Assembly: GCA_018398765.1 (NCBI GenBank)
Contig: JAHBMJ010001395.1
Location: 1 to 22,500 of the forward strand
From: Chromera velia
Taxonomy: Eukaryota; Sar; Chromeraceae
DNA: 22,500 nucleotides
Reading direction: 5' to 3'
In this document: positions 19,279 to 22,500 of the stretch, one piece after another
Numbering within the stretch: the stretch's first letter is position 1
How the letters are laid out: each line of letters opens with the position of its first letter
Made by a program: the position numbers and the translations under genes
Notes under the pieces: model-generated
Databases searched by the model: none
What the model saw: the letters and a program-made list of their open reading frames with translations, nothing else
Told to the model about the DNA's origin: nothing

Positions 19279-20111
19279 GGTGATTACCAGTTTCTCCTTC
19301 AGTATGGCTAGGTAATTACCTGATTTTTCCTGGTAGCTACCTGTTTAGATTAGGTGATTACCTGTTGGTAGTATAGTATAACTGGGTCAAACTGGGTAAT
19401 TACCTGATTTCTTCAGGTAGCTGTCTGTTTAGACTGTATGATTACCTACTAGTCATATGTTATTGCTGGGTAATTACCTGATTTTTCTAGAAAACGCTCG
19501 ATCATCACGATTTTTCTAGATAACTTTTGAAATTGGGTGATTACCTATTAAACTTATGGCATGGTTAGGTAATTACCTGATTTCCTGAGGTAACTACCCA
19601 TGGAAATTAGATGATTACTTGTTTGTCTTTCAGTATGGCTAAGTAATTACCTAATTTTTCCTGGTAGCTACCTATGCGGGTTGGGTGATTACCTGTTGGT
19701 TGTATATGGTATGACTGGGTAATTACCTAATTTTGTTAGGTAACTACACATTAAAATTGGGTGATTACCTGTTTGTCCTTCCGTATAGCTGGATAGTAAC
19801 CTGATTTCCCCAGATGACTATCCATTGAAATTCTAGTTAAAATTCGGTGATTACTTGTTTATTCTTCAGCATGGCTTGCTAATTACCTGATTTTTCTAGG
19901 TAGCTGCCTATTTGAATTCGGTGATTACCTATTTATCGTATGGTATGACTAGGTAATTACCTGATTTCTTTAGGTAGTAGCTGCCTATTCAGATTGGGTG
20001 ATTACCTCTTAATTTTATGGTAAAGCTCGGTAATAACCTGATTTCTCTAGGTAACTGCTCATTAAAATTAGGTGATTACCTGTTTGTCCTTCAGTATGGC
20101 TAAGTAATTAC
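19279..20111 (+). repeat. Minisatellite of about 79 bp per unit, left part
   Basis: About eleven diverged units. Each holds ggtgattacc, then roughly 30-40 bp later ggtaattacc followed by tgattt, then a ctaggtagctgccta-like block. The ggtaattacc element recurs near 19311, 19395, 19469, 19568, 19643, 19718, 19787, 19888, 19952, 20030 and 20104, an average of about 79 bp. Both core elements are near-palindromes. Units vary in length by 10-25 bp through internal indels. No ORF runs through. Confidence 0.9.
20104..20111. repeat. Left target-site duplication of MITE
   Basis: GTAATTAC immediately before the left terminal inverted repeat. The same 8-mer follows the right end at 20346-20353. Confidence 0.85.
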
Positions 20112-20345
20112 AACCTCCCTGAACCTAAGTGCCACTTAAAAAAATCTAATCAAGATGATCTCTACCTGCGGTATTGTTTTTCAAGAGACCGTCTACGTCT
20201 GCAGTGTAGACGGTCAAGACACCATCCAGATATGTGGCTTTGGCTTTCAAAAGACCGTAAATGATCTGCACCTGCGGCGCGGACTTTCAAGCTTATCCAA
20301 AAATACGGCTTGAACTTTTAAGTGGTAGTTAGGTTCAGGGAGGTT
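20112..20345 (+). mobile_element. 234-bp MITE with 30-bp terminal inverted repeats
   Basis: The left end (20112-20141, starting AACCTCCCTGAACCTAA) and the reverse complement of the right end (20316-20345) agree at 28 of 30 positions. Both flanks carry GTAATTAC. The sequence outside, with one GTAATTAC removed, is an ordinary minisatellite unit, so insertion is certain. Because the target is itself a palindrome, the boundary is ambiguous: an 8-bp duplication with AACC ends, 6 bp with CAACC ends or 4 bp with ACAACC ends all fit. An 8-bp duplication of form nTnnnnAn would suit hAT mobilisation, although AACC ends are not typical hAT termini. The interior has no coding capacity but holds a 10-bp-stem hairpin (20187-20215) and two related blocks with gatct..acctgcgg. 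It is non-autonomous. Confidence 0.92.
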
Positions 20346-20381
20346 GTAATTACCTCATTTTCTAGGTAGCTGCCTATTAGA
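20346..20381 (+). repeat. Minisatellite, right part after MITE
   Basis: GTAATTAC (right target duplication, 20346-20353) followed by ctcattttctaggtagctgcctatt, which completes the unit interrupted at 20111. The array ends here. Confidence 0.85.
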
Positions 20382-20476
20382 CGTCTGATGGAAATCGAGG
20401 ACATGTGGATGGAAACAATTAAGGGGGGGACGGGATTTGGTAGGGGGGTTGAAGATACATCCATCTTTTTGTAGGT

Positions 20477-20882
20477 ATGAGTAAAAATGCGGTAAATTCT
20501 TGAAAACCGAAAATTTCATTTGAAAAAAGTTTTGACAGTTGGTTGAGTAAATCGGGGTCGTTTTTCAGAAAAGTAAAAGAAGAGGATGTGATGTTCCCTC
20601 TAAAGTGAAACCACAGTAACACTACATCTCACTGCATCTTTCTCAGTAGGTTGTTCCCTCTAAAATGAAACCATGGTAACACTACGTCCCACGTCATGTT
20701 CTAAAAGATGCAACAATAAAAAGGTTGTGGAGAAGCAAATGACCATTTTTAGCTCGACTGTGTATATAGCCCTAGTTGTAGCCATGATTAAACAATGTGG
20801 ATGGTCCTAGTTATGGCTTTGGAATGTGGAAGAATTGCGCAAGTTGAACTATGCCGCGTGGACTTTGTATCCTCCTATGAGC
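20477..20882 (+). repeat. Tandem repeat of about 400 bp (family R2), unit 1
   Basis: Starts atgagtaaaaatgc, passes gttggttgagtaaat and aagaagaggatgtgatgtt, then two 60-bp subrepeats (gttccctctaaa.tgaaacca, at 20593 and 20653) and a gatggtcctagttatggct block at 20800. All of these recur in the same order in the next unit. No coding frame is supported. Confidence 0.8.
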
Positions 20883-21150
20883 ATGAGTAAAAATGCAGTA
20901 AATTTTTAAAAAATAAAAATCTCATTTGAAGAAAGTTTTGGTAGTTGGTTGAGTAAATTGAGATCGTTTTTCAAAAAAGTGAAAGAAGAGGATGTGATGT
21001 TCTTTCCAAAGTGAAACCACACTACTTTTTACTGTATCTTTCTTAGTAGGTTGTTCCTTCCAAAGTGAAACCACGCTAACACTACTTTGTATTGCATCTT
21101 TAGTGGGTTTTCTCTAAGTAGATGGCCCTAGTTAAAGCTCTGGAGTGTGC
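20883..21150 (+). repeat. Tandem repeat of about 400 bp (family R2), unit 2
   Basis: Same order of blocks as unit 1, offset 406 bp at the start and 400 bp at taacactac (20677 and 21077). Subrepeats are at 20999 and 21053, shortened to 54 bp by a 6-bp loss. The closing block gatggccctagttaaagct lies at 21121, so the distal part has lost about 80 bp relative to unit 1. Confidence 0.8.
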
Positions 21151-21554
21151 ATGCCACGTGTAACAGGCATAAAGTTTGATATAAAGGCAATCGTTTGGCT
21201 TTTTGAAGCACCTATACGTGATTATGCCTGAGGTGATCGCATTAATAAAAAAAGTGCATTCGTTTAGTTTTTTTTAAACAACGCATACCGCAGTACACAA
21301 CACGCGTGAAGTGATCGCATGATTAAACATGATATGGCTCGACCGGCTGGCATTGATATTTCGTTGAAGGAAGTAGTTTTTTGTGTATTACACTCTATAT
21401 CAAATAGTGACTTTCAAAAGCTTGGTTATAAACAATCATTAAGTGTACTTGTTATATATACAAAGTTCTTCACAGAAGAGTGAACAGTAATACAAGCTAT
21501 CATACTTGTAGTAATCAAAGCACTGGCAAGCTCCCATTATTTGTCTGAAAAATG
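21151..21554. other. Gene-free stretch with a diverged duplication
   Basis: The blocks 21190-21240 and 21260-21330 each run from cgttt.g.ttttt to g.ggtgatcgcat or aagtgatcgcat and may be an old duplication. No gene was recognised. Confidence 0.45.
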
Positions 21555-21735
21555 CTTCCAATTTACTCAACTTGCTAACAAAACTTTCATTACGCAAGGG
21601 AGGATAGCATCATTTTCCCCCCATTTTTCTCCCAAAACATCTCCAATTTACTCAATCATCCGACAAAACTTTTTTAAATTAGATTTCCGTTTTTCAATAT
21701 TTTAACGTATTTTTACCTAGTATTTTTACTCAAGA
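21555..21735 (-). repeat. Inverted, diverged copies of family R2
   Basis: Read on the minus strand, 21735-21640 gives gagtaaaaatac...gtttt..gttgagtaaattg-like blocks matching the start of R2 units 1 and 2. A second shorter copy of the gttgagtaaattgga block lies at 21555-21593. Similarity is partial. Confidence 0.6.
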
Positions 21736-22309
21736 AAGCTATACTTCTGTATACGTAGACTACTGTACATCCTCAGGTTTCAAATATAATTCTACTATCC
21801 GACTTCCTCTGCAAATTAATTGCTTATACAGTGAATTCATATGTCAACAAACCATAGAGATAGCAGAGTAGACGTATCAGAAAAAAAGAAGAAAGCGTAC
21901 AATCTTCCTCAGCTGGGCGTGTCTTTACCAGTCAGAAAACACAGTTCACTTCATTCCATTTTAACAAAACTTTACTCTTTGCTATTTGGATTTGATAATC
22001 AAATATCCCAATGTAAGTAAATTTTGGTTAAGATTTGGAAAATACGGCGGTTTGATTTGGCTATAATAAAAAGTGGACTCTTAGCCTGTAAGAAAAATTA
22101 GTCAGATGAAGTCAGAAGGACAAAAAGTAAAAGTGGTTGCTTCCGTCTTGTTTACTTCTGGGTCTTCTGGTGACTGTGCTTTACAAAAGGTGTACGTATA
22201 TCTAGCTGTACACAAAATTGTCTAATTGTTGGAGAGCCTCTTGATGAGATGGGAGTGAGTTTGGCGGGTGTTTGGGATGTACTAGTGGCTCAATGATAGT
22301 TAGCCGTAC
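21736..22309. other. AT-rich stretch, no gene seen
   Basis: No ORF of interest, repeat or RNA motif was recognised. Confidence 0.5.
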
Positions 22310-22470
22310 GTATTAATACCTATTACCACTGTTATTGTTAGTACTATTCTTTTTACTGATATTGTCACTATTGTTGTTATAGTCATGGTTATTGTTTTCA
22401 ATAATATTACCACCGGAGTTACGGTTGTTATTATCACCGTTACTACTACTGTTTTCACTATAAATAGCAT
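22310..22470. repeat. Trinucleotide-rich low-complexity sequence
   Basis: Degenerate TTA/TTG/ACT triplets (for example ccactgttattgttagtact). The 61-residue minus ORF here is Val/Ile/Thr-rich only because of this composition. Confidence 0.7.
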
Positions 22471-22500
22471 CTGTAGGCTGACCAATAGCTACTTTTTGGT

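Noticed and set aside
19279-20381. CRISPR array
   Set aside because: Units are diverged, about 79 bp, without constant repeats and unique spacers, and the context is eukaryotic.

Overview
The window looks like nuclear DNA of a repeat-rich unicellular eukaryote. It has long GT, CT and GA microsatellites, decayed non-LTR retrotransposons, a transposase remnant, foldback and MITE-like elements, and long gene-free stretches. There is no operon-like gene packing and no rRNA, tRNA or CRISPR signal that I can recognise. A protist alga such as a chromerid would fit, but this is a guess from general character and not a diagnosis. Only one intact, clearly recognisable protein gene is present: an intronless amidase-signature enzyme at 14903-16366 (+).

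Layout. 1-1413: microsatellites, including a segment duplicated at an exact 554-bp offset. 1414-5292 (-): a LINE-type retrotransposon truncated at its 5' end, with endonuclease and reverse-transcriptase domains in one unbroken frame but interrupted by stop codons. 5603-6114 and 9237-9938: two copies of a dispersed repeat with imperfect terminal inverted repeats; the second copy carries an internal 190-bp tandem duplication. 6115-9236: strongly purine-rich + strand with no recognisable gene. 11630-12849 (+): a second, shorter copy of the same LINE family. 12929-13455 (-): a remnant resembling the C-terminal dimerisation region of hAT transposases. 14903-16366 (+): the amidase. 16783-17060: microsatellites. 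18057-18270: a 214-bp foldback inverted repeat. 18641-18928 (-): an unrecognised 95-residue basic ORF. 19279-20381: a minisatellite of about 79 bp per unit, interrupted by a 234-bp MITE with 30-bp terminal inverted repeats and an 8-bp target duplication. 20477-21150 and 21555-21735: a further repeat family in direct and inverted copies. 22310-22470: trinucleotide-rich low complexity.

How the parts relate. Most of the window is explained by mobile elements and their remains. The two LINE copies share a 3' end but carry different tetranucleotide tails. In the longer copy two catalytic aspartates are asparagines, and there are eight internal stop codons yet no frameshift, which points to decay by C-to-T/G-to-A transitions rather than by indels. 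The MITE sits inside one unit of the minisatellite, so the empty target can be reconstructed from neighbouring units. The amidase shows no functional link to its neighbours. Its bacterial-type sequence and single exon suggest horizontal acquisition or a retrocopy. I found no convincing new multi-gene system.
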